Both the position numbers and the translations under genes were made by a program. The notes below the pieces were generated by a model, which was not told the origin of the DNA, made no database searches, and worked only from the letters and a program-made list of their open reading frames with translations. A stretch of DNA of 11,985 bases from Alistipes sp. Lineage in GTDB: Bacteria; Bacteroidota; Bacteroidia; Bacteroidales; Rikenellaceae. Where the stretch lies: positions 1-11,985 of the forward strand of contig JAFVXS010000073.1 in the NCBI GenBank assembly GCA_017501025.1. The letters are read 5' to 3'. Shown in pieces: positions 1 to 7,500 of the stretch. Position 1 is the first letter of the stretch. Each line of letters begins with the position of its first letter.

Positions 1-572
1 AAATCTGCGCCAAACGCCTTTACATCGAAGAAATCTACACCACGACCAATCTCCTCGTCGGGTGTAAAGCCGATACGGATTTTGCCGTGTTTAATTTCGG
101 GATGCGACATCAGAAACTCGGCAGCGGTCATAATTTCGGCAACTCCCGCCTTGTCGTCAGCACCGAGCAGTGTAGTGCCGTCGGTGTGGATAAGCGTGTG
201 ACCCACAAAGCGTGCAAGCTCCGGGAACTGCTCTACGCTCATCGTAAGCGAAGGGTTGAGGAGGATATCCTTACCATCGTAACACTCGATTATGCGAGGT
301 TTGATATCTGCGCCACTCATATCGGGCGAAGTATCGACGTGAGCCAAAAAACCTATCACAGGGGCATTCTCGCAACCCTCCGATGCAGGTATTGTACCCA
401 TTGCATAGCCATACTTATCGATTGAAACATCGCTCAAACCCAAAAGTCTCATCTCCTCGACCAATGCGTTGAGCAGGTTCCACTGCTTCGCCGACGATGG
501 GAATGATTCGCTCGCCTCGTCACTCTGTGTGTCGATAGCAACGTATTTCAGAAATCTCTCTTTAAGTTCCAT
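1..572 (-). CDS. pepT: Peptidase T (tripeptide aminopeptidase), N-terminal part, cut by window start
   Basis: Cytoplasmic zinc metallopeptidase of the M20 family that removes the N-terminal residue from tripeptides. I translated the minus strand from the ATG at 570-572; 190 codons are visible before the window edge. The metal-site pattern is complete as far as it goes: HVDTSPD (H78, D80), GADDKAG (D140 as bridging zinc ligand) and TPDEEIGRG (E173 general base, E174 zinc ligand). As I recall, these numbers match those of E. coli PepT exactly, which supports this start. The remaining ligands and the dimerisation domain lie outside the window; the family is about 405-410 residues. The gene follows the OPT transporter on the same strand but is separated from it by a hairpin terminator and an A/T-rich leader, so it is probably transcribed separately. 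An imported tripeptide would be its natural substrate. Identification is secure. Confidence 0.95.
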   Translation of the reverse strand, partial: MELKERFLKYVAIDTQSDEASESFPSSAKQWNLLNALVEEMRLLGLSDVSIDKYGYAMGTIPASEGCENAPVIGFLAHVDTSPDMSGADIKPRIIECYDGKDILLNPSLTMSVEQFPELARFVGHTLIHTDGTTLLGADDKAGVAEIMTAAEFLMSHPEIKHGKIRIGFTPDEEIGRGVDFFDVKAFGAD

Positions 573-599
573 ATCTTTGCGTTTTTATATATTTAATCA

Positions 600-607
600 C
601 AAATATA
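600..607 (-). promoter_or_regulatory. Candidate pepT promoter (-7 element TATATTTG)
   Basis: On the minus strand TATATTTG matches the Bacteroides sigma-ABfr -7 consensus TAnnTTTG. It lies about 27 nt upstream of the pepT ATG in an A/T-rich stretch just after the upstream gene's terminator. No clear TTTG -33 element sits 19-21 bp further upstream. Low-complexity A/T sequence makes chance matches likely, so this is tentative. Confidence 0.4.
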
Positions 608-620
608 TAAATTTTTTTGT

Positions 621-660
621 AAAAAAGAGAGGTTGCCGACAAAAAAACGTCAGGCAACCT
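621..660 (-). terminator. Rho-independent terminator after the OPT transporter gene
   Basis: Read on the minus strand, AGGTTGCC-T-GAC pairs with GTC-GGCAACCT across a T-rich loop of about 8 nt (arms 649-660 and 630-640, one bulged base). The stem is followed by CTC and then six T residues (621-626). The stem lies about 25 nt beyond the transporter stop codon and upstream of pepT, which is where an operon-ending terminator would be expected. Confidence 0.8.
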
Positions 661-684
661 CCATCTATCACCTATTGCGATTGG

Positions 685-2619
685 CTACTCCTCTTTTTTA
701 GCCTTCAACGTATGTACGGTGAAGTACACAGCCAAAATTATATACATAGCCAACGCCAACCACTCTGCTTCGTTCGACACAGCCCAATCTGCGGCAAAGA
801 GGTCGATATTCATAAATTTCAGTATTGCCGAAACAACTCCCATCAAAGCACCGCCTGCAATGAATCCCGAAGCAATCAATGTGCCTCGATCAAAGCGAGC
901 CTTGTTGAGTGCTTCATCTTTCGAGTGGCTCGATACAAACCAAGCGATAATACCTCCGACAACCAATGGGGCGTTGAGTGACATAGGGATAAACATACCC
1001 AAAGAGAATGCCAATGCAGGAACGCCTATGAATGTGAGTACGAGTGCCAAAACTGCACCTGCAAAGTACAACACCCAAGGGGTCTGACCACCCTCCATAA
1101 GTGGTTGGATAACAGCGGCCATTGCGTTTGCTTGTGGAGCAGCCAAAGCATTTTCGCCTGTGAAGCCGTAGGTCTTGTTGAGAATAATCATCACACCTGC
1201 AACAGTTGCCGCCGATACGATTGTGCCGAGGAACTTCCAACGCTGTTGAACAGCAGGTGTCGAGCCGAGCCAATAGCCGATTTTAAGGTCGGTAATAAAA
1301 CCTCCTGCCATCGACAAAGCGGTGCAGACAACGCCACCTATAACCAACGCCGCGGTCATACCGACTGTGCCGTTCAGACCGATGCTTACCAATACCAACG
1401 AACTCAAAATCAGGGTCATCAACGTCATACCCGACACAGGGTTTGAGCCTACGATTGCAATTGCATTTGCTGCTACGGTGGTAAAGAGGAAAGCGATGAT
1501 AAAGACAATCAGCAGTGCCACCAAAGTCTGTATCCAACTGCCCAAAACTCCGAATTGGAAGAAGAATACTGTCGCAATCAGTGTGGCGATAATTATCGAT
1601 AAAATCGTACGCATTGTCAAATCGCGTTGCACACGAGGCTCTGCCACAGCCTGCTTTTTGCCGCCCAACTCTTTGAAAGCCAAACCGACAGCCTGCTTAA
1701 TGATGCCACCCTGACGGATAATGCCGATAAGACCGGCCATAGCGATACCGCCAATACCAAGTGGACGACCGTATGTCGAGAAGATTTCGCCTGCGGTCAT
1801 AGCGGCAGCGTCTGTGGAGGCATAGCCAACCAGCGGAATCACAACAAACCATACAAGACACGAGCCGGCTGTGATGATTACGGCATATTTAAGACCGATA
1901 ATATATCCCAAACCGAGCAGTGTTGCCCCGATATTGAGCGAGAACTCAACCTTGAATTTGTCGGCAATAGCTGTGCCCCAAGCGGTCATCTTTGTCGATA
2001 CGTTCTCTGCCCACGCACCAAAGGTTGCAATGGCAAAGTCGTAGAGACCTCCGAGCAGACCGGCAACCGCAAGTAATATGGTCTGTTTGCCGCCCTTCTC
2101 GCCCGAAACCAACACTTCGGTTGTTGCAGTAGCCTCGGGGAATGGATATTTGCCGTGCATCTCCTTGACAAAGTATTTGCGGAACGGAATAAGCAGTACA
2201 ATACCCAATATGCCACCAAGCAACGATGATAGGAATACTTGATAGAATTTGGCCTCCAAACCGAGAATGTAGAGTGCGGGCAGGGTAAATATAGCACCTG
2301 CTACAATCACACCCGAGCAGGCTCCGATAGATTGAATGAGGACATTCTGTCCCAACATATTCTTCTTGCCACGTAACGAGCCGATACCTACTGCGATAAT
2401 TGCAATCGGAATGGCTGCCTCGAATACCTGACCGACCTTCAATCCGAGGAATGCCGATGCTGCCGAGAAGATAATAGCCATCACCACACCCATTGTTACC
2501 GAGTATGGCGTAGCCTCTGCAACACCGCTTTCGCTACTCATAATAGGCTTGTAAACTTCGCCCTCTTTCAACTCCCTATACGCATTTTCGGGGAGTGACA
2601 TTTGTTGATTTTTCTCCAT
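685..2619 (-). CDS. OPT-family oligopeptide transporter
   Basis: Polytopic inner-membrane protein, 644 aa, of the oligopeptide transporter (OPT) superfamily, which in bacteria is thought to import peptides by proton symport. Hydrophobic segments run almost throughout, suggesting about 14-16 transmembrane helices. Family-type motifs are KYPFPEA (157-163) and GSNPVSGMT (391-399). The substrate cannot be read from sequence; some OPT relatives carry metal-chelate complexes instead of peptides. I start at the ATG at 2617-2619. A longer reading frame begins at a TTG at 2637, but that overlaps the stop of the upstream GH13 gene and adds only six residues. With the ATG the gap to that gene is 7 nt, which suggests co-transcription and perhaps translational coupling. 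A strong hairpin terminator follows the gene. PepT encoded just downstream would be a logical partner for imported peptides, but that link is inference. Confidence 0.92.
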   Translation of the reverse strand: MEKNQQMSLPENAYRELKEGEVYKPIMSSESGVAEATPYSVTMGVVMAIIFSAASAFLGLKVGQVFEAAIPIAIIAVGIGSLRGKKNMLGQNVLIQSIGACSGVIVAGAIFTLPALYILGLEAKFYQVFLSSLLGGILGIVLLIPFRKYFVKEMHGKYPFPEATATTEVLVSGEKGGKQTILLAVAGLLGGLYDFAIATFGAWAENVSTKMTAWGTAIADKFKVEFSLNIGATLLGLGYIIGLKYAVIITAGSCLVWFVVIPLVGYASTDAAAMTAGEIFSTYGRPLGIGGIAMAGLIGIIRQGGIIKQAVGLAFKELGGKKQAVAEPRVQRDLTMRTILSIIIATLIATVFFFQFGVLGSWIQTLVALLIVFIIAFLFTTVAANAIAIVGSNPVSGMTLMTLILSSLVLVSIGLNGTVGMTAALVIGGVVCTALSMAGGFITDLKIGYWLGSTPAVQQRWKFLGTIVSAATVAGVMIILNKTYGFTGENALAAPQANAMAAVIQPLMEGGQTPWVLYFAGAVLALVLTFIGVPALAFSLGMFIPMSLNAPLVVGGIIAWFVSSHSKDEALNKARFDRGTLIASGFIAGGALMGVVSAILKFMNIDLFAADWAVSNEAEWLALAMYIILAVYFTVHTLKAKKEE

Positions 2620-2626
2620 AAATTTT

Positions 2627-4318
2627 CTATTTGTCAATCTTATATATTGCTACACTTACAGGTTTCATCGTAAATGAGTGTTGGCTCTTGTTGGTTTTGC
2701 ACTTTGCGAGCGACTTGTGATTTCCATATACCCATTTGGCACTTTTGCCCATTGTTGCGATAGAGCCCTCGACTGTGCGGTCGCTTGGGTTGAATACTAC
2801 GACATACTGCTCGTCGCCCAACGTGCGGGCATAAATCATCGGATAAGGGTTGTTCAAATCGCCAACATATCGCCAATCGCCCTCCGTAGCCAATGCAGCC
2901 GTTTCACGACGCAATTTCAACAAGCCTTTCACATATTCGAGTACCGAATTGTCGTCGGAAAGTTGGTCGGCAACATTCGGGAATACGGGCGAGTTATCAA
3001 CAGGCAGATAGAGCTTTCGAGGGTCTTCGACGGTCGAAAAACCTGCATTTTTGCCACTGTTCCACTGCATAGGTGTTCGGCAGACAGAACGGTTGCGTGA
3101 TGATAGACTTCCCTCCTTTGAAGGGGCATACTCCAAATTACGCATACCAATCTCTTCGCCGTAGTAGATAATCGGTGGGGTAGGGAGCGTCAAAAACATC
3201 GTAAGCACAACCTTCTGCTCCTCGGCTGTTGTGCGATTCATTCGTGAAAGTCGCCAAATATCGTGGCTGCAAGTCGGCATAGCGGCATAACCTCCCGTCT
3301 TGCGGAACTGCTCATAGACGGCAGTGTATTGCTCTATTGCACCACGTAGCTGACCCTCTCCCTTCTTGTTGAAATAGCAGGTTGTCGGTGCCATTTTATC
3401 GGTTGTTTCGCATACAAGCGGGCGATAGATTTTGCCTCCTACGCCATTGTGTATCAATAGATCAATATTGAAACCGCACGATAGTGATGCAGCAGGGTTT
3501 GACCACTCCGACATCATAATATTTTGAGGGTAGGCATTGTTGTACCACGCAAATATTTCGCTCCATAATCGACGAACGCCATCACGACTTTTGTTGTCGC
3601 TCTTAACAAGCGAGCCCGCCATATCGACGCGGAAACCGTCGGCTCCCATATCGCACCAAAAGGCGATAATCTTCTTCAATTCGTTGCGTACGGCTGTTGG
3701 TCCGGGATCGTCGTATCCCTGTTCCCAATGGTGATTTGCTTTTGGCTTGTAGTAGCCGTAGTTGAGAGCAGGCTGAATTTCGAAAAAGTTGCGAATAAAG
3801 TAACCGTTGCGAGGGTGTTGGTTATCGACAAACTTCGGACCCGGCTTCTTTGCAGGTTTGCCCTCTGTCCAGATGTAGTAGTCGCTATATTGATTTCGTT
3901 CTGCCTGACTCGACGCTTTGAACCAAGGGTGCTTGTCGGAGGTGTGTCCGGCTACAAGATCCAACAATACTCTTATGCCTTTCGAGTGAGCCTCGTCGAG
4001 CAACGATTTCATATCGGCATTCGTACCAAATCGTGGGTCGATACTGTAAAAGTCCGTAATGTCGTAACCGCCATCTTCCCAAGCACTCGAAAAACAAGGC
4101 GATAGCCAGATGCAGTTAAAACCACACTCGGCGATATAGTCCAATTTTGAGCGGATACCGTTCAAATCCCCAATACCGTCACCATTCGAATCAGCGTAGG
4201 TCAATGGGTATATATGGTATATAACGGCATCTTTAAGCCAAGATGGCTGCTCTTTGGCTGTTGCTGTCTGCAATGTTACAGCCAACGCTAAAACGAGAAT
4301 AATGTAACGTAATTTCAT
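2627..4318 (-). CDS. Secreted GH13 alpha-amylase-family glycoside hydrolase
   Basis: A 563-aa enzyme of the GH13 (alpha-amylase) clan with an N-terminal signal peptide (basic MKLR, hydrophobic core to about residue 17, likely cut after ATA at 21). There is no lipobox cysteine, so I expect a soluble periplasmic protein. The catalytic (beta/alpha)8 barrel shows a DxNxDGxGD-type calcium loop (43-51, DSNGDGIGD), region I DLVAGHTS (120-127, H125), region V QPALN (182-186), region II GFRVD (nucleophile D232), region III SEW (acid/base E271) and region IV SHD (transition-state D353). A C-terminal beta domain follows from about 475. The layout resembles oligo-1,6-glucosidase and alpha-glucosidase subfamilies, so it probably acts on short alpha-glucans, but the specificity is not fixed by these motifs. 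The ATG at 4316-4318 is preferred over an upstream extension that overlaps murF and lacks a signal-peptide form. No Sus-type transport genes are adjacent. Confidence 0.9.
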   Translation of the reverse strand: MKLRYIILVLALAVTLQTATAKEQPSWLKDAVIYHIYPLTYADSNGDGIGDLNGIRSKLDYIAECGFNCIWLSPCFSSAWEDGGYDITDFYSIDPRFGTNADMKSLLDEAHSKGIRVLLDLVAGHTSDKHPWFKASSQAERNQYSDYYIWTEGKPAKKPGPKFVDNQHPRNGYFIRNFFEIQPALNYGYYKPKANHHWEQGYDDPGPTAVRNELKKIIAFWCDMGADGFRVDMAGSLVKSDNKSRDGVRRLWSEIFAWYNNAYPQNIMMSEWSNPAASLSCGFNIDLLIHNGVGGKIYRPLVCETTDKMAPTTCYFNKKGEGQLRGAIEQYTAVYEQFRKTGGYAAMPTCSHDIWRLSRMNRTTAEEQKVVLTMFLTLPTPPIIYYGEEIGMRNLEYAPSKEGSLSSRNRSVCRTPMQWNSGKNAGFSTVEDPRKLYLPVDNSPVFPNVADQLSDDNSVLEYVKGLLKLRRETAALATEGDWRYVGDLNNPYPMIYARTLGDEQYVVVFNPSDRTVEGSIATMGKSAKWVYGNHKSLAKCKTNKSQHSFTMKPVSVAIYKIDK

Positions 4319-4335
4319 AATGATATGCGGTGGCG

Positions 4336-5601
4336 TTATAGAAATTGTATGAGCTTTTCGAGTGCAATGCCGCGAGAGCCTTTCAGAAGTATGCAAGCGG
4401 AGCGTATATCGCGTTCTGCAAGCCACGCAGCCGCCTTCTCTGTTGTTGCAAAGAGCGTAGCCTCGCTTTGCAACTCTCTGGCAGCATCGGCAAAGTGCTC
4501 TCCGACCAAAATGGTATCCGATATAGGGAGCTGCTCTACGAGTCGCAGTATGTTGCTGTGTTCGTCAGCCGACCACTCGCCCAATTCGAGCATATCGCCC
4601 AATATGACTATACGTCTCTCGGCATCGATGGTCGCAAAATTTTTAATAGCGGCGGCCATACTCGAAGGGTTGGCGTTGTAACAGTCAATGATAAGGCGAT
4701 TTCCTTTTCGGGTTATCATCTCTTGCGAGCGGTTGTTCGATGGGGTATAGCTCTCTATTGCTGCGGCAATACGTTGGGAGTCTATACCAAAATAGTTGCC
4801 TATGGCTACTGCGGCTGCAATGTTTGCACGATTATAGTCGCCTACAAGTTGGCTCTGATAGCCCTCTCCGATAGTGCGAGAGTATAGTTCTGTTGCCATA
4901 TTTACCCGTTCGGCAGCCATCTCCAACAGTGTTTCGTCCTCTTTCGGAACAAATGCCCGTCCGCCATTTGCAGCGAGATAGTCGAATAGTTCGCCCTTAC
5001 CTCGACGAATACCCTCTACGCCACCAAAACCCTCCAAATGAGAACGGCCAATGTTGGTTAAAATGCCATAATTAGGCTCTGCAATTTCACACAACAGAGC
5101 GATTTCGTTGCAACTGCTTGCTCCCATCTCCACAACGCCAAACTCGGTATCTTTTGTCATCGCAAGCAGTGTGAGCGGTACTCCGATATGATTGTTGAGA
5201 TTGCCTCTTGTTGCATAGGTCTCGAAACGTTCGGAGAGTGTTCGGGCAACCAACTCTTTGGTGGTTGTCTTGCCGTTGCTGCCAGCGATAGCGATTATCG
5301 GCAGGGCGAGTTGTCGGCGATGGTGGCGAGCCAATATTTGAAGTGCTGTTAAAGTATTGTCGCACAGAAACATCCGCTTTGCAAGATCGGGACGCTCTTT
5401 GAGAGGAGTCTCGCTGCTTACGACAGCGTATTCGGCACCTGCTTCGAGGGCTGCTATGGCGTAGAGATTGCCGTCGAAGTTTGCACCTCGTAACGCAAAA
5501 AACAGCGATTTTGGCTCGATGTGACGCGAGTCGGTCGAGACCGATTCGCACTGCTCGAATAGGGAGTATAGAGCCTCGATATCGAATGTAGGTTCAATCA
5601 T
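4336..5601 (-). CDS. murF: UDP-N-acetylmuramoyl-tripeptide--D-alanyl-D-alanine ligase
   Basis: Cytoplasmic ATP-dependent Mur ligase that adds D-Ala-D-Ala to the UDP-MurNAc-tripeptide, the last soluble step before lipid I formation. At 421 aa it is slightly short for MurF but has all three domains. The N-terminal substrate domain includes STDSR (22-26). The central ATPase domain has the P-loop GSNGKTTT (107-114), GNLNNHIGVP (133-142), VEMGAS (157-162), the conserved histidine region TNIGRSHLEGFG (182-193) and a GDYNRANIAAA-type motif (254-264). The C-terminal domain has DCYNANPSSM (306-315) and LGDMLELG (334-341). The DCYNANP motif separates MurF from MurC, MurD and MurE. The start ATG is 2 nt after the manC stop and the stop is 17 nt before the GH13 gene, so it lies inside a tight transcription unit. 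It is away from the usual dcw cluster of cell-wall genes. Confidence 0.95.
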   Translation of the reverse strand: MIEPTFDIEALYSLFEQCESVSTDSRHIEPKSLFFALRGANFDGNLYAIAALEAGAEYAVVSSETPLKERPDLAKRMFLCDNTLTALQILARHHRRQLALPIIAIAGSNGKTTTKELVARTLSERFETYATRGNLNNHIGVPLTLLAMTKDTEFGVVEMGASSCNEIALLCEIAEPNYGILTNIGRSHLEGFGGVEGIRRGKGELFDYLAANGGRAFVPKEDETLLEMAAERVNMATELYSRTIGEGYQSQLVGDYNRANIAAAVAIGNYFGIDSQRIAAAIESYTPSNNRSQEMITRKGNRLIIDCYNANPSSMAAAIKNFATIDAERRIVILGDMLELGEWSADEHSNILRLVEQLPISDTILVGEHFADAARELQSEATLFATTEKAAAWLAERDIRSACILLKGSRGIALEKLIQFL

Positions 5602-5603
5602 TG

Positions 5604-6683
5604 TTAGCAGTGTTTGTCGCCGGTGTGATACTTGACCTCATCGACATATTTGCGAATATTCTGCTCTTCGCTGCGGGGGCAAATCATCAGGACATCGTCT
5701 GTATCGACTACGATATAGTCACGCAGACCGTTGATGATTGCGATTTTGTTCTCCGGGAGCGAGATTATCGAGTTTCGGGTGTCGTATGTATAGCACCCCT
5801 CTGTCGGTTTTACGTTTGCATACTTATCCTTGCGGGAGTAGCGGTACAGTGAGCCCCACGTACCGACATCGCTCCATCCGAAATCGCCACTGCGGACATA
5901 GACGTTGTCGGCGTGTTCCATTACACCATAATCGATTGATATAGAGCGACATTCTGCATATACACGAGCAATGGCTCCTGCCTCGTCGGCCGTATCAAGT
6001 TTGTCGGCTATCGACTCGAAAAGAGCGTGCAGCTCTGGAAGGTAGCGTTCGATTGCTGCAATGATATCGGAGACCTTCCAAATAAATATTCCGGAGTTCC
6101 ATAAAAACTCTCCGCAACGAATGAATGTCTGTGCCAATTCGAGAGTCGGTTTTTCGGTAAAACACTTTACTCTCGATATTATGTCGGCGTTGGAACGCTG
6201 AATATAGCCATAGCCTGTTTCGGGGTGCGATGGGTTGATGCCGATTGTCATAAGGGCATTGTTCTGCTCGACAAACGCCACTGCGTCATCAATTACGGTT
6301 TGAAATTCGCTCTGATTGAGTACAAGGTGGTCAGCCGGTGTCACAATCATCACCGCATCGGGGTTTTGTCGGCGGAGTTTATATGCTGCATAGCAGATAC
6401 AAGGGGCGGTATTGCGTCCTATCGGCTCACATAATACCTGTTGTGGTTGCAACTCTGGCAGATGCTCTAATGTGAGAGAGCGGTAGTCGGAATTTGTTAC
6501 CACCAAAAAGTTTTGTGACGGAATTTTTTCGGCAAAACGCTCGTAGGTCGAGCGGATAAATGTTTTGCCCGTTCCAAGTATGTCGAGAAACTGTTTTGGC
6601 CTGTGTTTGCGGCTTTTAGGCCAAAAACGTGTGCCTGCTCCACCCGCCATTATTACACAAAAAACTTCTCTGTTATTGCCCAT
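5604..6683 (-). CDS. manC: Mannose-1-phosphate guanylyltransferase (GDP-mannose pyrophosphorylase)
   Basis: Makes GDP-mannose and pyrophosphate from mannose-1-phosphate and GTP in the cytoplasm; the product feeds GDP-fucose and mannosylated surface glycans. At 359 aa it is a single-domain form with no fused phosphomannose isomerase cupin at the C-terminus. The nucleotidyltransferase signature GGAGTRFWPKSR is at 14-25, with K30 and Q31 following. Other family motifs are CEPIGRNTAP (85-94), PADH (116-119), ETGYGYI (155-161), FTEKP (175-179), WNSGIF (195-200) and DFGWSDVGTW (267-276). I chose the ATG at 6681-6683. The open frame runs upstream to 6833, but that extension has low-complexity character, crosses the candidate promoter and overlaps the divergent gene. 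This is the first gene of the leftward cluster and lies 2 nt from murF. Confidence 0.94.
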   Translation of the reverse strand: MGNNREVFCVIMAGGAGTRFWPKSRKHRPKQFLDILGTGKTFIRSTYERFAEKIPSQNFLVVTNSDYRSLTLEHLPELQPQQVLCEPIGRNTAPCICYAAYKLRRQNPDAVMIVTPADHLVLNQSEFQTVIDDAVAFVEQNNALMTIGINPSHPETGYGYIQRSNADIISRVKCFTEKPTLELAQTFIRCGEFLWNSGIFIWKVSDIIAAIERYLPELHALFESIADKLDTADEAGAIARVYAECRSISIDYGVMEHADNVYVRSGDFGWSDVGTWGSLYRYSRKDKYANVKPTEGCYTYDTRNSIISLPENKIAIINGLRDYIVVDTDDVLMICPRSEEQNIRKYVDEVKYHTGDKHC

Positions 6684-6722
6684 TATTGTATTAAGTTTAA
6701 TTATATTCTTCCAACTGAATGA

Positions 6723-6730
6723 CAAAGATA
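6723..6730 (-). promoter_or_regulatory. Candidate manC-operon promoter (-7 element TATCTTTG)
   Basis: On the minus strand TATCTTTG fits the Bacteroides -7 consensus TAnnTTTG and ends about 39 nt before the manC ATG, leaving a short leader. I see no good TTTG at the -33 position. Its location in the only sizeable gap upstream of the leftward cluster supports it. Confidence 0.5.
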
Positions 6731-6741
6731 AAAAATTTTTG

Positions 6742-6749
6742 TAACTTTG
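6742..6749 (+). promoter_or_regulatory. Candidate pssA-operon promoter (-7 element TAACTTTG)
   Basis: TAACTTTG fits TAnnTTTG exactly and ends about 31 nt before the pssA ATG. The -33 region is not a clean match. It faces away from the candidate manC element, with 11 bp between the two octamers, so the two promoters would overlap physically. Confidence 0.5.
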
Positions 6750-6780
6750 TCGGGTTAAAAGTGACAAAAAAGTGATAAAA

Positions 6781-7497
6781 ATGAAAATAAAGTTGTTTAC
6801 AATCCCCAATATTGTGACATTGTCCAACCTCACTTGTGGTTGTTTGTCGATTGTCAGTTCGTTGGTTTACGAGGATGTGCAGGTAGCCGCAGCTTTGGTT
6901 GTGTTGGCTGCCGTATTCGACTTTTTTGACGGCTTTACGGCTCGTCTGCTCAAACAGTACTCTGAAATCGGTGTGCAGTTGGATTCGTTGGCGGATATGG
7001 TTTCGTTCGGTGTTGCTCCGTCAATGGCTCTTTATGCCGTAGCCCGCTCCGTAGAGTCTATGTATGGATTGGAGGGTGGTTTTGCGGAGTTCTTGCGATG
7101 CCTGCCGTTTCTGATTGCGGCATTCTCGGCTCTCCGTCTTGCCAAATTCAATATCGACGATACACAGCACGATACGTTCTGTGGTCTGCCTACTCCGGGC
7201 AATGCAATATTCTGTATCTCGTTGGCTGCACTTGCTACGATGGGTAAAGTGTCGCTTACGGTTGAGTGGATTGCACTCATATCGATATTGATGTCGGCAT
7301 TGTTGGTTAGCCCAATCAGAATGTTCTCGTTCAAGTTCAAATCTTTCGGCTTGCGTGAGAATCTGTTGCGTTATCTCTTCTTGTTGGTGTCGATAATTCT
7401 GATTATTTCAATCGGTATATACTCTGTTCCGTCAATAATCGTTCTATATGTGGTGGTATCCGCAGTACAGTGGATTTGCTGCCGCTCAAAAGAGTAG
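6781..7497 (+). CDS. pssA: CDP-diacylglycerol--serine O-phosphatidyltransferase (phosphatidylserine synthase)
   Basis: Integral inner-membrane enzyme (238 aa) that transfers phosphatidyl from CDP-diacylglycerol to L-serine, the first step towards phosphatidylethanolamine. The full CDP-alcohol phosphotransferase signature D-x2-DG-x2-AR-x8-G-x3-D-x3-D is present: D47, D50-G51, A54-R55, G64, D68 and D72. The N-terminal TIPNIVTLSNLTCG region and the multiple hydrophobic segments are typical of the short, membrane-bound (type II) PssA found in Gram-positives and Bacteroidota, not the long E. coli type. I start at the ATG at 6781; a GTG three codons upstream is in frame but less likely. PgsA shares the signature, so the assignment to serine rests on overall resemblance, especially the LTCG segment and the length. 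The gene is first in a rightward unit, 3 nt before the porin gene. Confidence 0.9.
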   Translation: MKIKLFTIPNIVTLSNLTCGCLSIVSSLVYEDVQVAAALVVLAAVFDFFDGFTARLLKQYSEIGVQLDSLADMVSFGVAPSMALYAVARSVESMYGLEGGFAEFLRCLPFLIAAFSALRLAKFNIDDTQHDTFCGLPTPGNAIFCISLAALATMGKVSLTVEWIALISILMSALLVSPIRMFSFKFKSFGLRENLLRYLFLLVSIILIISIGIYSVPSIIVLYVVVSAVQWICCRSKE

Positions 7498-7500
7498 TAA

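Noticed and set aside
469..981. A 170-codon plus-strand open frame spanning the pepT/OPT junction
   Set aside because: It runs across the pepT start, the terminator and the end of the OPT gene, all of which are supported on the minus strand; the translation looks random.
2620..2637. Longer N-terminus for the OPT transporter from a TTG at 2637
   Set aside because: The start is TTG, it would overlap the GH13 stop, and an ATG 18 nt downstream gives a normal N-terminus.
6684..6833. Upstream extension of the manC frame by 50 codons
   Set aside because: It would run through the candidate promoters and into pssA, its residues are low-complexity (I, F, N, S, L), and family members begin a few residues before the GGAGTR motif as with the ATG at 6683.
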